Both the position numbers and the translations under genes were made by a program. Below, piece after piece: positions 16,612-23,919 of a DNA stretch of 64,000 nucleotides (its first letter is position 1; every line of letters starts with the position of its first letter). This DNA comes from an uncultured Acetatifactor sp. (lineage in GTDB: Bacteria; Bacillota; Clostridia; Lachnospirales; Lachnospiraceae): the NCBI GenBank assembly GCA_934436435.1, contig CAKSAN010000005.1, forward strand, positions 106,917-170,916, written 5' to 3'. Under the pieces are notes generated by a model. The model was not told the DNA's origin. It worked only from the letters and a program-made list of their open reading frames with translations, and did not search any database.

Positions 16612-18249
16612 CTATTTTGTAAGCGGAACATAATAGAAGACCGTCTTCTCCGGATCTTTTCCGCTAATCTCCACGCCGTCTGCTGTCTGGCCCTGGAAAC
16701 CGCCGGATGCGCCGATATAGAGGATCCGGCCATCCGGTACGAGGACAGCACAGGTTCCTTCCGTGCCGCAGGGCATTTCCCAGCTCTCCTGCACTCTGGT
16801 AACAGCAGTCTCTCCAAAGCTATAGGTATCAACGCCATTATTCCCCCACAGGATAAAATCAGTTGTCTCATCCATGCCTGCTGCCACCAGTTTCCACTGA
16901 TAGAGGTTCCCTATGTCTGCGATGGCATCCGCATTTCCCTGCATCGGTATAAAACGTAAACTCTCCGGGTCTACTGACACTAATGTCACAGGTTTGTCCG
17001 CGGCTGTCGTATCTCCCATTGCCAGTGCAGACACATAGACTTTTCCGTCTTTACCCTGTCCCAGAACGCCGGCCCCTTTTACCGCATAGGAACTGTCATC
17101 TGCCACCGTTCCGATCAGTTCCCCTTCTGCTGTGTAGATCCGCACATAGCTGCCGTCTTCCTGCATCCGCATCCGCACATATAATCTGCCCTGTGCATCT
17201 GTTGCCATACTGTCAACGATATTCCATTCCCGCTCCCCGACTGTAAAGCTGTTCCACAGCGTTCCCTCCGGGCTGATATGATAGATCACTGGCAGCCAGC
17301 CGTTTTCCGCTCCCGGTGCCGCCAGCCCCCGCAGTCCCGCATAGATGCTGCCGTCCGGCGCCATGCACAGGCTGTAGACCTCTCCTTTTTCCGCGAAATC
17401 ATCGAAAAGCGTCTGCGGAGTTCCGCTGCCGTAAGGAACAAATTCCACCCTTGCCTGACCTTCCGTCGTATAACCACCGATATACAGACCATTTTCTGCC
17501 GTTGCTGCGCTGCGAATGCTTAAATCTCCTTCGTAGGCGATCTGCCATTCCTGTGTAGCGGTATCGGCTCCCAGCGCGGTTACCGTATTCGTGCCGTTGT
17601 CGGATGTCTGGGCGCTTCCAGCCGCCTCTCCGGTCAGGTTTGCCGTCTGGCTGTTCTCCGGCTTCGTGTATTCATAAGTTCCCGCCCCGATCTCTTCGCT
17701 GATCTTTGCCAGACTGTAATCTCTCTTCTCCCGGAAATCAATCAGTTCCAGCATTTCCTCATCCGTAAGCTCCGTGTCCGGCAGGAAAAAGGTGCTGCGC
17801 TCCGCATAAAAGGCTACCCCCTTTTTGTATTTTCCGGGATCGTCGATCAGAGTAAGCTCCTTCTTTGGGAAATACCCTTCCTCCAGATAGGCCTGCCGCA
17901 GTTCGTCAAGTCTCTTCGTCTCACTCTCCGTCAGTGGCCTGCTGTAAGAATCCGCAGAGACATCTGCTTCCTGTAACTGGGCAAAATATTCCTCCAGTTT
18001 TTCATGATTCATGCCTTCCATTCTTGCCTGATACAGTCCGGATGCCGTCACCGTTGCCGAAGCCAGCACCAGACAGGCTGCCGCCAGGATTGCTGCCCGC
18101 CGGAAGCTGTAATGATGTCTGCTGCTTCTGCCGGATTTCTCCAGATTCGCCAGCACATCCTCTACCCGCGCCTCCATTCCTTCCGGGATTGCCATCTGTT
18201 CCTGTTCTGCCATTTTATATAATTTTCCATCTAAAAAATCGCTTTGCAT
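16612..18249 (-). CDS. Probable anti-sigma factor fused to an extracellular propeller-like domain
   Basis: The 545-residue protein has a cytoplasmic head of about 45 residues (DGKLYKMAEQEQMAIPEGME and a short helix), one membrane helix near 50-72 (AAILAAACLVLASATVTASG), a linker, and a long C-terminal domain. The last 310 residues show repeated propeller-like units (NGLYIGGYTTEGQARVEF, MAPDGSIYAGLRGLA, TDAQGRLYVRMRMQEDGSYV, GKDGKVYVSALA). It starts 19 bases after the ECF sigma gene, with an AAGGAGCAGGAG site. The pairing strongly suggests it holds that sigma factor at the membrane and responds to an outside signal. The zinc-binding ZAS motif is not present, so it is an atypical anti-sigma. 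Confidence 0.75.
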   Translation of the reverse strand: MQSDFLDGKLYKMAEQEQMAIPEGMEARVEDVLANLEKSGRSSRHHYSFRRAAILAAACLVLASATVTASGLYQARMEGMNHEKLEEYFAQLQEADVSADSYSRPLTESETKRLDELRQAYLEEGYFPKKELTLIDDPGKYKKGVAFYAERSTFFLPDTELTDEEMLELIDFREKRDYSLAKISEEIGAGTYEYTKPENSQTANLTGEAAGSAQTSDNGTNTVTALGADTATQEWQIAYEGDLSIRSAATAENGLYIGGYTTEGQARVEFVPYGSGTPQTLFDDFAEKGEVYSLCMAPDGSIYAGLRGLAAPGAENGWLPVIYHISPEGTLWNSFTVGEREWNIVDSMATDAQGRLYVRMRMQEDGSYVRIYTAEGELIGTVADDSSYAVKGAGVLGQGKDGKVYVSALAMGDTTAADKPVTLVSVDPESLRFIPMQGNADAIADIGNLYQWKLVAAGMDETTDFILWGNNGVDTYSFGETAVTRVQESWEMPCGTEGTCAVLVPDGRILYIGASGGFQGQTADGVEISGKDPEKTVFYYVPLTK

Positions 18250-18268
18250 CTCCTGCTCCTTTCCGCCG

Positions 18269-18733
18269 CTACAGCATTGCCCGCAGTTGCTCCTTCGCCC
18301 GATGCAGACGGGATTTCACTGTGCCCTGCCTGCATTCCAGAATCCTGCTGATCTCCGGGATCGTGCATCTCTCATAATAAAACAAAACGATCACATCCCT
18401 GTACCCACCGTCCAGCTGCATCACCGCATCCCACAACTCATGATGCTCATCGTAGAATTCCGGAGACAGATTCTCCTCCCATGCCACCGGACTGGTGTGC
18501 CTGTTGTGCCTGTAGATCTTTTTCGCCTCGTTGGCAGTGATCTGTAGGATCCAGTTACGAAAACTGTCCGCTTTTTTCAATGTATCCAATTTTTCATAAG
18601 CATGCACAATGGCTTCACTGACCGCATCCTCCGCATCCGCACCGTTTTGCAGAATAGAATATGCCAGTCGGTACATGGGAAGCGTGTCGCTCTTCACATG
18701 CTGTGCAAACTCTTCTTTTGTCATAACTGCCAA
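18269..18733 (-). CDS. ECF-type RNA polymerase sigma factor
   Basis: This 154-residue protein has sigma region 2 (LAYSILQNGADAEDAVSEAIVHAYEKL and the DSFRNWILQITANEAKKIYR segment) and region 4 (LDGGYRDVIVLFYYERCTI, then the helix-turn-helix PEISRILECRQGTVKSRLHRA). It directs polymerase to a small regulon, usually including its own operon. The start is a TTG at 18733 with AAGGAGGT at ideal distance; the ATG nine bases later is too far for comfort. The anti-sigma-like gene follows at once. It resembles the SigV/RpoE-type group of Clostridia with membrane-anchored partners. Confidence 0.93.
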   Translation of the reverse strand: MAVMTKEEFAQHVKSDTLPMYRLAYSILQNGADAEDAVSEAIVHAYEKLDTLKKADSFRNWILQITANEAKKIYRHNRHTSPVAWEENLSPEFYDEHHELWDAVMQLDGGYRDVIVLFYYERCTIPEISRILECRQGTVKSRLHRAKEQLRAML

Positions 18734-18800
18734 GATACCACCTCCTTCTAATCGCCGGCTTCACTATATATGAGTCGCAGGTGGGGAAAAAGGTTCCCAA

Positions 18801-18834
18801 AAAATTAAGGCACCGGACGAATCCAGTGCCTTTT
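18801..18834 (-). terminator. Terminator for the small gene at 18850-19011
   Basis: On the minus strand the stem AAGGCACTGGA pairs with TCCGGTGCCTT (18807-18832, one mismatch, loop TTCG) and is followed by AATTTTTT. It ends the AT-rich two-gene unit upstream of the sigma factor gene. Confidence 0.8.
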
Positions 18835-18849
18835 GACTTCAAGTATGCA

Positions 18850-19011
18850 TTAGAAATAAAAGTTAATTGCCGTTTTCCCTTTTTTCCTTTGCGGTGATTT
18901 AGAACTCTTTATTTTTTTCCAAAGCTTCTGTTCTTCATTTTTTAGTTCGGAAACAGACATTGTTTTGTATTTCTTCGGAATTATCAATACATCATTTTCA
19001 TATGCGACCAT
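18850..19011 (-). CDS. Small basic protein of 53 residues, function unknown
   Basis: An ATG at 19011 is preceded by AAGGAGGT at seven bases, an excellent ribosome binding site, and the frame runs 53 codons to a TAA. The protein is lysine-rich: MVAYENDVLIIPKKYKTMSV, then a charged helix NEEQKLWKKIKSSK and the end GKTAINFYF. It overlaps the end of the JAMM-like gene by 14 bases and is followed by a terminator, so the two form one transcript. A small partner or immunity protein for that gene is possible, but nothing in the sequence proves it. Confidence 0.75.
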   Translation of the reverse strand: MVAYENDVLIIPKKYKTMSVSELKNEEQKLWKKIKSSKSPQRKKGKTAINFYF

Positions 19012-19585
19012 TCTCTGTTACCTCCTTAAAATGAATTGAAAATTTCTCCTGCATTTTCTTCAATGTCTCTATCTGTGCTGTGTCTTCATTATATCCATTT
19101 TTCAAATAACCTTCAACTGTCAATTTATAATAATTCGCATTTATTCTTTCCTCTGCGGAATATATATATACTCTTCCATCATGACAGGCAACAATACCTA
19201 CTTCATAATTATGATCGTAATTGGAATTAATATCATCTATACTCGGAGGAAAACTATCAGGATGTGTATGAATTGTAAGGAGATTTTCAGAATTTTTTAT
19301 TATCTTTTTTATTGCTGAAGTATATAAAATTTTTTTCTTATATTTTGAATCTGTTATTTTACATACTATTTTAAACTCTTTTAAATCAATCCAGTACATA
19401 TCTTCATATTCCGTTCCCGATCTGTGCAACAGCATTTTCTTAGCGGTTTTATATAATAATTTATTCAATTTTTTATCGCCTGATATATGATCAAACTTTT
19501 TTCTGAATCTATTACTCTTTATATATTTATAATCAATGATTGTATTTTTATTTCTTCCATTCCTTTGTTCTTCCAGTTCGCGCAC
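18998..19585 (-). CDS. JAMM/JAB-like putative metallopeptidase, orphan
   Basis: The 195-residue protein starts at a GTG (19585) behind AGAGGAGAG. Its central motif LLTIHTHPDSFPPSIDDIN matches the metal-binding H-x-H-P...S-x-x-D core of JAMM/JAB isopeptidases, although the spacing between the second His and the Ser is six rather than the usual seven. Downstream YEVGIVACHDGRVYIYSAEE fits the following beta strands. Similar HTHP..PPS..D domains are known at the ends of phage-head-like proteins and polymorphic toxins. The gene is much more AT-rich than its surroundings, suggesting horizontal acquisition. It is co-transcribed with a 53-residue gene. Confidence 0.6.
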   Translation of the reverse strand: MRELEEQRNGRNKNTIIDYKYIKSNRFRKKFDHISGDKKLNKLLYKTAKKMLLHRSGTEYEDMYWIDLKEFKIVCKITDSKYKKKILYTSAIKKIIKNSENLLTIHTHPDSFPPSIDDINSNYDHNYEVGIVACHDGRVYIYSAEERINANYYKLTVEGYLKNGYNEDTAQIETLKKMQEKFSIHFKEVTENGRI

Positions 19586-19791
19586 TACTCTCCTCTTTTC
19601 TAAAATGATAACTATTTTGGTGTAAATAAATTGGGAAAATCGGCTAAGAATTTACCTTAATATTTAAGATTATTTTTAAGTAGACAGCTTAGAAAACTGT
19701 CATCAACTTTGAATATAGTTATAACATATCTAACAGCTTTCGACAAGAACCTCTTTCCTACACAAAGCCAAATCCTTCTCCCTGAAACATC

Positions 19792-19832
19792 TTGACCCGC
19801 TAGTTAGTCTATGCTAATATAACAATTGTTAT
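19792..19832 (+). promoter_or_regulatory. Near-leaderless TetR promoter with palindromic operator
   Basis: TTGACC (19792-19797), 17 bases, then TAATAT (19815-19820) predicts transcription from about 19827, only four bases before the ATG. A perfect 14-bp palindrome, ATAACAATTGTTAT (19819-19832), overlaps the -10, the start point and the first codon, so the TetR product probably represses itself. No ribosome binding site precedes the ATG. The rest of 19586-19830 is AT-rich without other signals. Confidence 0.65.
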
Positions 19833-20250
19833 GGAGATGGATCGTAAGAAAATTACAGAGGAAAATTTAATCCGCTGCGGCAGGGAGGAATTTCTGGAGA
19901 AGGGATACGCGAAGGCGAATCTCCGGGAGATCTGCCGGCGTGCGGGAGTGACTACCGGGGCTTTTTATTTTTCTTTTGAGAATAAAGAAGCACTGCTCAG
20001 TGCCATACTGGACCCTATTGTCGCAGAGTATCAGAAAATGATGTATGAAATTGCGAAGAGGGAACAGGAGCATCCGGAGACAGCGGAGCAGAACGAGCGG
20101 GAGATCATGGAATATATCTGTGCGCACAGGCAGGAATGTGAGCTTGTGCTGGAAAAATGCTCCGGCAGCAAATACGAAGCCTTCCGGGACGAAGTCTTCT
20201 CCAATATGCTCACCGTTGATGCGGTGGGCATTTTCTTTTATAAAAAATAA
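19831..20250 (+). CDS. TetR-family regulator, short C-terminal domain
   Basis: The 139-residue protein has a clear TetR DNA-binding domain: EENLIRCGREEFLEKGYAKANLREICRRAGVTTGAFYFSFENKEAL, residues about 8-55. The ligand domain is only about 80 residues, whereas family members usually total 185-210; the final helices are missing and the protein ends VGIFFYKK at a TAA. It may be a natural short form or a frameshifted gene. A second ATG at 19837 is an alternative start. It precedes a membrane-linked methyltransferase gene on the same strand, its likely target. Confidence 0.85.
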   Translation: MEMDRKKITEENLIRCGREEFLEKGYAKANLREICRRAGVTTGAFYFSFENKEALLSAILDPIVAEYQKMMYEIAKREQEHPETAEQNEREIMEYICAHRQECELVLEKCSGSKYEAFRDEVFSNMLTVDAVGIFFYKK

Positions 20251-20268
20251 CAAATATAACTTTTGTTA
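20248..20268. promoter_or_regulatory. Second TetR-type inverted repeat
   Basis: TAACAAA (20248-20254) and TTTGTTA (20262-20268) form an inverted repeat just past the TetR stop. The half-site AACAA matches the palindrome at 19819-19832, so the same regulator may bind here to control the methyltransferase gene. Confidence 0.5.
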
Positions 20269-20361
20269 TGTGTAACTATCCAAAGTTCCCGCCCACGCGG
20301 CGATTTTGCAAATGGGATTCTGAATAGTTCTGTAACATCTGCAAAACAAGGAGGTATTATC

Positions 20362-21150
20362 ATGAATCAAAAAACGAACTATGGAAACTGGGTACCCGAG
20401 AAAATACTGACACTGTGTTATGTCGGTGCCAGCGTGTTCGCCATTGCTGCCTGTGTGACGGGGCTGGCACTGCATCTTACCGTTCCCACATGGATTCTGG
20501 GTGTTCTTGCAGTGATCTGCCTGATCTACGGCATCTACATGCACGTCTGTCACGAACTGTTTGCCTTCGGCAAGGGCAACATGATGGCAAATGTTCATCA
20601 GCACCTCGTAGATCATCTGGACTGGAACGACGAAGGTACCCTTCTGGACATCGGCTGCGGCGCTGCTGCCCTGACGATCCGCTGTGCCAAGGCTTTCCCC
20701 CACGCCAGATTCACCGGCATGGATTACTGGGGCGTAGAGTGGAACTACGCAAAGGAACAGTGCGAGTCCAATGCGAAGATCGAAGGCGTTGCCGACAGAA
20801 TCACTTTCCAGAAGGGTGATGCCGCCCATCTGGACTATCCCGATGAGACCTTTGATGCCGCTGTCAGCAACTTCGTCTTCCATGAAGTCCGCTCCGCCAA
20901 AAATAAACGGGATGTGGTCAAAGAAGCTCTCCGTGTCGTCAAAAAGGGCGGTGTCTTCTCCTTCCAGGACATGTTCTCCCAGAAATCCCTCTATGGAAAT
21001 ATGGAGGAGTTCGTAGAAGAGCTGAAAAAAGAGGGCATTACCGAAGTACACTACATCGGCAATCTGGAAAAGAAGCTGGATTTCATCCCCGGATACGCAA
21101 CCACTCCCTGGATGATCAGCGGAATGGGGATCCTGTACGGCCGGAAATAA
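20362..21150 (+). CDS. SAM-dependent class I methyltransferase with two membrane helices
   Basis: The start at 20362 is set by AAGGAGGT seven bases before it, giving 262 residues. Two hydrophobic helices (about 18-40 and 43-62) come first. A Rossmann-type methyltransferase domain follows: motif I LLDIGCGAAALTIRCAK, acidic motif II FTGMDYWG, motif III QKGDAAHLDYPDETFDAAVS, and motif IV-like VVKKGGVFSFQDMF. The order fits small-molecule methyltransferases of the UbiE/Methyltransf_11 type. The membrane anchor suggests a hydrophobic substrate, and the adjacent TetR regulator suggests an inducible role such as detoxification. The substrate is unknown. Confidence 0.88.
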   Translation: MNQKTNYGNWVPEKILTLCYVGASVFAIAACVTGLALHLTVPTWILGVLAVICLIYGIYMHVCHELFAFGKGNMMANVHQHLVDHLDWNDEGTLLDIGCGAAALTIRCAKAFPHARFTGMDYWGVEWNYAKEQCESNAKIEGVADRITFQKGDAAHLDYPDETFDAAVSNFVFHEVRSAKNKRDVVKEALRVVKKGGVFSFQDMFSQKSLYGNMEEFVEELKKEGITEVHYIGNLEKKLDFIPGYATTPWMISGMGILYGRK

Positions 21151-21161
21151 TCAACTTTAGA

Positions 21162-21677
21162 TTATTCCATCCGCCGGAATTCCCGCCAGAAAGCAATGGT
21201 CTCCTGTAGATCCACTTCATCTTCAAACAATTCCATCTGTTTCGCCACTTCGATTGCAAAATCCACATAGCCGTTTGCTCTCGAAGTGGTGATCCGGTCG
21301 GAAGTCACCACGTCTTTTTCGCAGGAATGCGTTGATTCTATCCCCTCTAACAGTCCTGCATGTTCCACGACATCCACACCTGCACAGATTGCCGCGATCC
21401 GCCCTTCGGAATCGTGAACTCTTTCCAGATATTCCCATACCTTCGGGGTATCGATCTTCGCAATGTCTCCTCCCGGAATGACCAGCAATTCCAAGTCCTT
21501 CGGATCCACCTGGTCCAGCCGTTTCTCCGGCTCTATCCGGTATCCTTCCGTCGCAGTGATCATTTTCCCATCCAAAGAAACGAACAACATTTCCTTCCCC
21601 GTTACCTTCAGAAAATAATTCAAAATCACAATTTCGTAAATACAACTGGTGTCATATAATAACACTACTGTTTTCAT
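21162..21677 (-). CDS. DJ-1/PfpI-family protein
   Basis: The 171-residue protein has the DJ-1/PfpI fold: MKTVVLLYDTSCIYEIVI at the start, ELLVIPGGDIAKI for the strand-turn before the nucleophile, and AAICAGVDVVEHAGLLEG, where Cys in AICAG is the conserved nucleophilic-elbow cysteine. An acidic residue at the start of helix 1 (Y-E-I) can partner the Cys. Family members act as glyoxalases, deglycases, chaperones or transcription regulators. It is convergent with the methyltransferase gene and has its own AGGAGAAG site; no partner gene is obvious. Confidence 0.9.
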   Translation of the reverse strand: MKTVVLLYDTSCIYEIVILNYFLKVTGKEMLFVSLDGKMITATEGYRIEPEKRLDQVDPKDLELLVIPGGDIAKIDTPKVWEYLERVHDSEGRIAAICAGVDVVEHAGLLEGIESTHSCEKDVVTSDRITTSRANGYVDFAIEVAKQMELFEDEVDLQETIAFWREFRRME

Positions 21678-21714
21678 CTATCTTCTCCTATTCTACCACA
21701 TAAGATGAGTTTCA

Positions 21715-21762
21715 CAAAAATATCCCGATCTCCATGCCTCTCAGTGCATGAAAATCGGGATA
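21715..21762 (-). terminator. Terminator after the 371-residue gene
   Basis: On the minus strand the arms TATCCCGAT and ATCGGGATA (21721-21729 and 21754-21762), extended by CATGC/GCATG inner pairing, are followed by TTTTTG. It separates the two-gene unit 21787-23696 from the DJ-1 gene. Confidence 0.8.
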
Positions 21763-21786
21763 CCATAACTTCCTGAACATGCAGTT

Positions 21787-22902
21787 TTATAACGAAATGT
21801 CGATTACCGGTGCGGGAGCTGCCGGTACCCCGATACCGACAGCATCGGCGGAAAATGCCGTCCCCGATGTCTGGGAGGGAAGGCTTCCACTGTTTCCGGA
21901 GGAAATGACAACATTATTCTTCATCTTCTCCAGACGGTTAAACACCGCCTTCAGATACTCCGCATCTGCCTTGGCAATCTCTTTCATCTCTTTGTTCCGA
22001 TGCCTGATCTTCATCATCTTAAGATCTGCGGGATCCATATCCTTCTTCACGGAGAGCATGGTATCGGACAGTTCGTCCATTCCCATCTCCTCCATCATAT
22101 TCCGCATACTGTCAGACAGTTCCTGCATTGTCTCAGAAGTAAAATCACTCATTGCCGCCATGAGATCCCCGGTCTGCAGAAGAAATTCGTCCAACGTCGG
22201 ATAGCCATACGCATCCTCATAAGATGCCGTATCATAGCCATCTTCCGCCGTTTTTTCCGCGTCTTCCACATCTTTGTCTGTCTCCGGGTCCCTGACCTCT
22301 CTGGGCTCCTCATCTGCACAGACTTTTTCTCCCTGCCAGATTCCACCGGCTGCCTTTGCCAGTTCCTCTTCTTCCAGATGCCTCGCCTTTTTCTTGGCTA
22401 CACGCTCCATGGCCTTTGCATGGTTGATTGCTGCATCGATCTCGTCACTGTCATAGTTGCCGCTCTGCTTCTGCCGCTTCAGGCGCAAAATTTCTCTTCT
22501 CGCCTGGCCCGCTGCCTGCTTTGCTGCCTGGGAGGTCTTGCTCCGTAGTATCCTGGAAGAAATACTTTTGAAATGATACTTCAATTTTTTTAGGGCCAGT
22601 GTCGTACTTTTCGTCTGTTGTCTCTGACTGCGCAGTGATTCACTATAGCTTAAAGTACTGGTGACGACGGAATCCTGCCCCCTGCTGTTCGCCGCCTGTG
22701 TCTGCGTACTCCGGCTGTCCCTGGCAAGCATCCGTCTGATATCGCTGACCGAAGTTTTATTTTTTAAGGCAGCCGTATGACTCTGCTGCCCGAAAATACC
22801 GTTGGCACTATTCTGTGTCGTCCTGCTCCCAAAAGTCGTCTGCATCGTCCCCTGACTGTTGGAACGCACGAAAGTTCCTCCATACTTTCCCATAGAAACC
22901 AT
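21787..22902 (-). CDS. Lachnospiraceae-type protein of unknown function, basic then acidic coiled coil
   Basis: The 371-residue soluble protein has a Ser/Thr/Gln-rich N-terminus (residues 1-95), a strongly basic helical stretch (about 100-185, with KKLKYHFKSISSRILRSK and an alternating E/K helix), an acidic low-complexity segment (195-235), a Met-rich helix (MQELSDSMRNMMEEMGMDEL) and a disordered tail ending VPAAPAPVIDISL. No catalytic motif is visible. It starts 11 bases after the upstream gene in the same direction and is probably co-transcribed from the sigma-28-like promoter at 23759-23786. I do not recognise the family with confidence. Confidence 0.7.
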   Translation of the reverse strand: MVSMGKYGGTFVRSNSQGTMQTTFGSRTTQNSANGIFGQQSHTAALKNKTSVSDIRRMLARDSRSTQTQAANSRGQDSVVTSTLSYSESLRSQRQQTKSTTLALKKLKYHFKSISSRILRSKTSQAAKQAAGQARREILRLKRQKQSGNYDSDEIDAAINHAKAMERVAKKKARHLEEEELAKAAGGIWQGEKVCADEEPREVRDPETDKDVEDAEKTAEDGYDTASYEDAYGYPTLDEFLLQTGDLMAAMSDFTSETMQELSDSMRNMMEEMGMDELSDTMLSVKKDMDPADLKMMKIRHRNKEMKEIAKADAEYLKAVFNRLEKMKNNVVISSGNSGSLPSQTSGTAFSADAVGIGVPAAPAPVIDISL

Positions 22903-22913
22903 ACAACATCACC

Positions 22914-23696
22914 TTACCCTCTGAAATCGAAGTTCTGACCTACCTGCCGCTCGCTTGCGGTCTGTACACTGTCGCTCCGTGTGTTAAAGTTATATGTCTC
23001 TATCTTGGAAAGCAGTTCTTCAATGGAACCTGCGGTAATGGTCACGGTCTCTTCGGAATCATCGTTCTCTGTCCGTTTTTCCTTTAGCCGCTCTTCCTTT
23101 TCCTTCTTGGTCGCCTTTTTCTCCGCAGCCTTTTTCTCTGCTCTCTTCTGCTCCGTCTTTTTCTCGATCCGAGCCTTCTGATCTGCGCTGGATTTCTTCA
23201 ATACAGCGAAGAATGACAAGGTTCCTCCGTCATTTACCTGCATTCCGTAGCCCTTAACGTCAGCACCGGATTTCTGGATGCTGGACTTTAACTGCTGGAT
23301 CTGTGCGGCTGCTCCGCTTAAGATTCCTTCATACTGCTTGCGGAACTTCTCATCCGTTGCCATCTGCTCGATCTTGTCTTCATCAATGAGGACAACAGTC
23401 TTATAACTGTTGGCATACTGCGCCGCATTAGCCTTTGCGTTCTCCTTCTCCTCTCTGCTTACGAGGATAAAGTCATAGTTTCCGTACTTTTTCTTCAACT
23501 GCTCGTAGTACTTCGCAGCCTTCTCTGACAACTCCGGCTGGCCAACGGTCCGACCGTAATTTGCAGCCTTACTCTTCGTCTGCTTCACTTCGGAAGTGTT
23601 CGCTGTTTCCTTCGTCTCCTTCTCCTTCGTACTCTTACTGTAATCACTCTGGACAGCATATGCACCAACGCTGCCGGTTGCTCCTACTCCTGTCAT
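22914..23696 (-). CDS. Lachnospiraceae-type protein of unknown function (possibly DUF6033)
   Basis: AAGGAGGAAATAAGT before the ATG at 23696 fixes a 260-residue protein; the longer frame to 23726 lacks a site. It begins MTGVGATGSVGAYAVQSDYS, followed by a Lys/Thr-rich linker, then a compact domain (about 55-180) with YYEQLKKKYGNYDFILVSRE and a charged Lys/Glu helix (180-225) typical of a coiled coil. The first domain resembles a family I recall as DUF6033, common in Lachnospiraceae, but I could not check this. The sigma-28-like promoter and nearby chemotaxis receptor hint at motility-linked expression. Confidence 0.7.
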   Translation of the reverse strand: MTGVGATGSVGAYAVQSDYSKSTKEKETKETANTSEVKQTKSKAANYGRTVGQPELSEKAAKYYEQLKKKYGNYDFILVSREEKENAKANAAQYANSYKTVVLIDEDKIEQMATDEKFRKQYEGILSGAAAQIQQLKSSIQKSGADVKGYGMQVNDGGTLSFFAVLKKSSADQKARIEKKTEQKRAEKKAAEKKATKKEKEERLKEKRTENDDSEETVTITAGSIEELLSKIETYNFNTRSDSVQTASERQVGQNFDFRG

Positions 23697-23758
23697 ACTT
23701 ATTTCCTCCTTGAAAATAGATGCCAAATCCGTTTGTTTATCTGCTTACTCTATTGTGT

Positions 23759-23786
23759 ATATCGGACACTTTCCCTGATTTTTTTA
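23759..23786 (-). promoter_or_regulatory. Sigma-28 (SigD/FliA)-like promoter
   Basis: On the minus strand TAAA (23783-23786) and TCCGATAT (23759-23766) are 16 bases apart, close to the consensus TAAA-N15-GCCGATAA used by flagellar sigma factors. It lies 63 bases before the start at 23696. Confidence 0.55.
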
Positions 23787-23834
23787 TAAGCACGGGCAAA
23801 AACAAGCGTAAAAAGGCCGCCTTATCTTGCGATA

Positions 23835-23870
23835 AAAAGCCCCGGAGATATGGAGTTCCCCGGGGCTTTT
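23835..23870 (-). terminator. Terminator after the chemotaxis receptor gene
   Basis: AAAAGCCCCGG (23835-23845) and CCGGGGCTTTT (23860-23870) form a perfect 11-bp stem; the minus-strand transcript then runs into TTTTTATC. Confidence 0.92.
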
Positions 23871-23919
23871 GAGAGGCACATACCGTATCGGAAACGATAG
23901 ATGCCGATGTTTCTAACTA

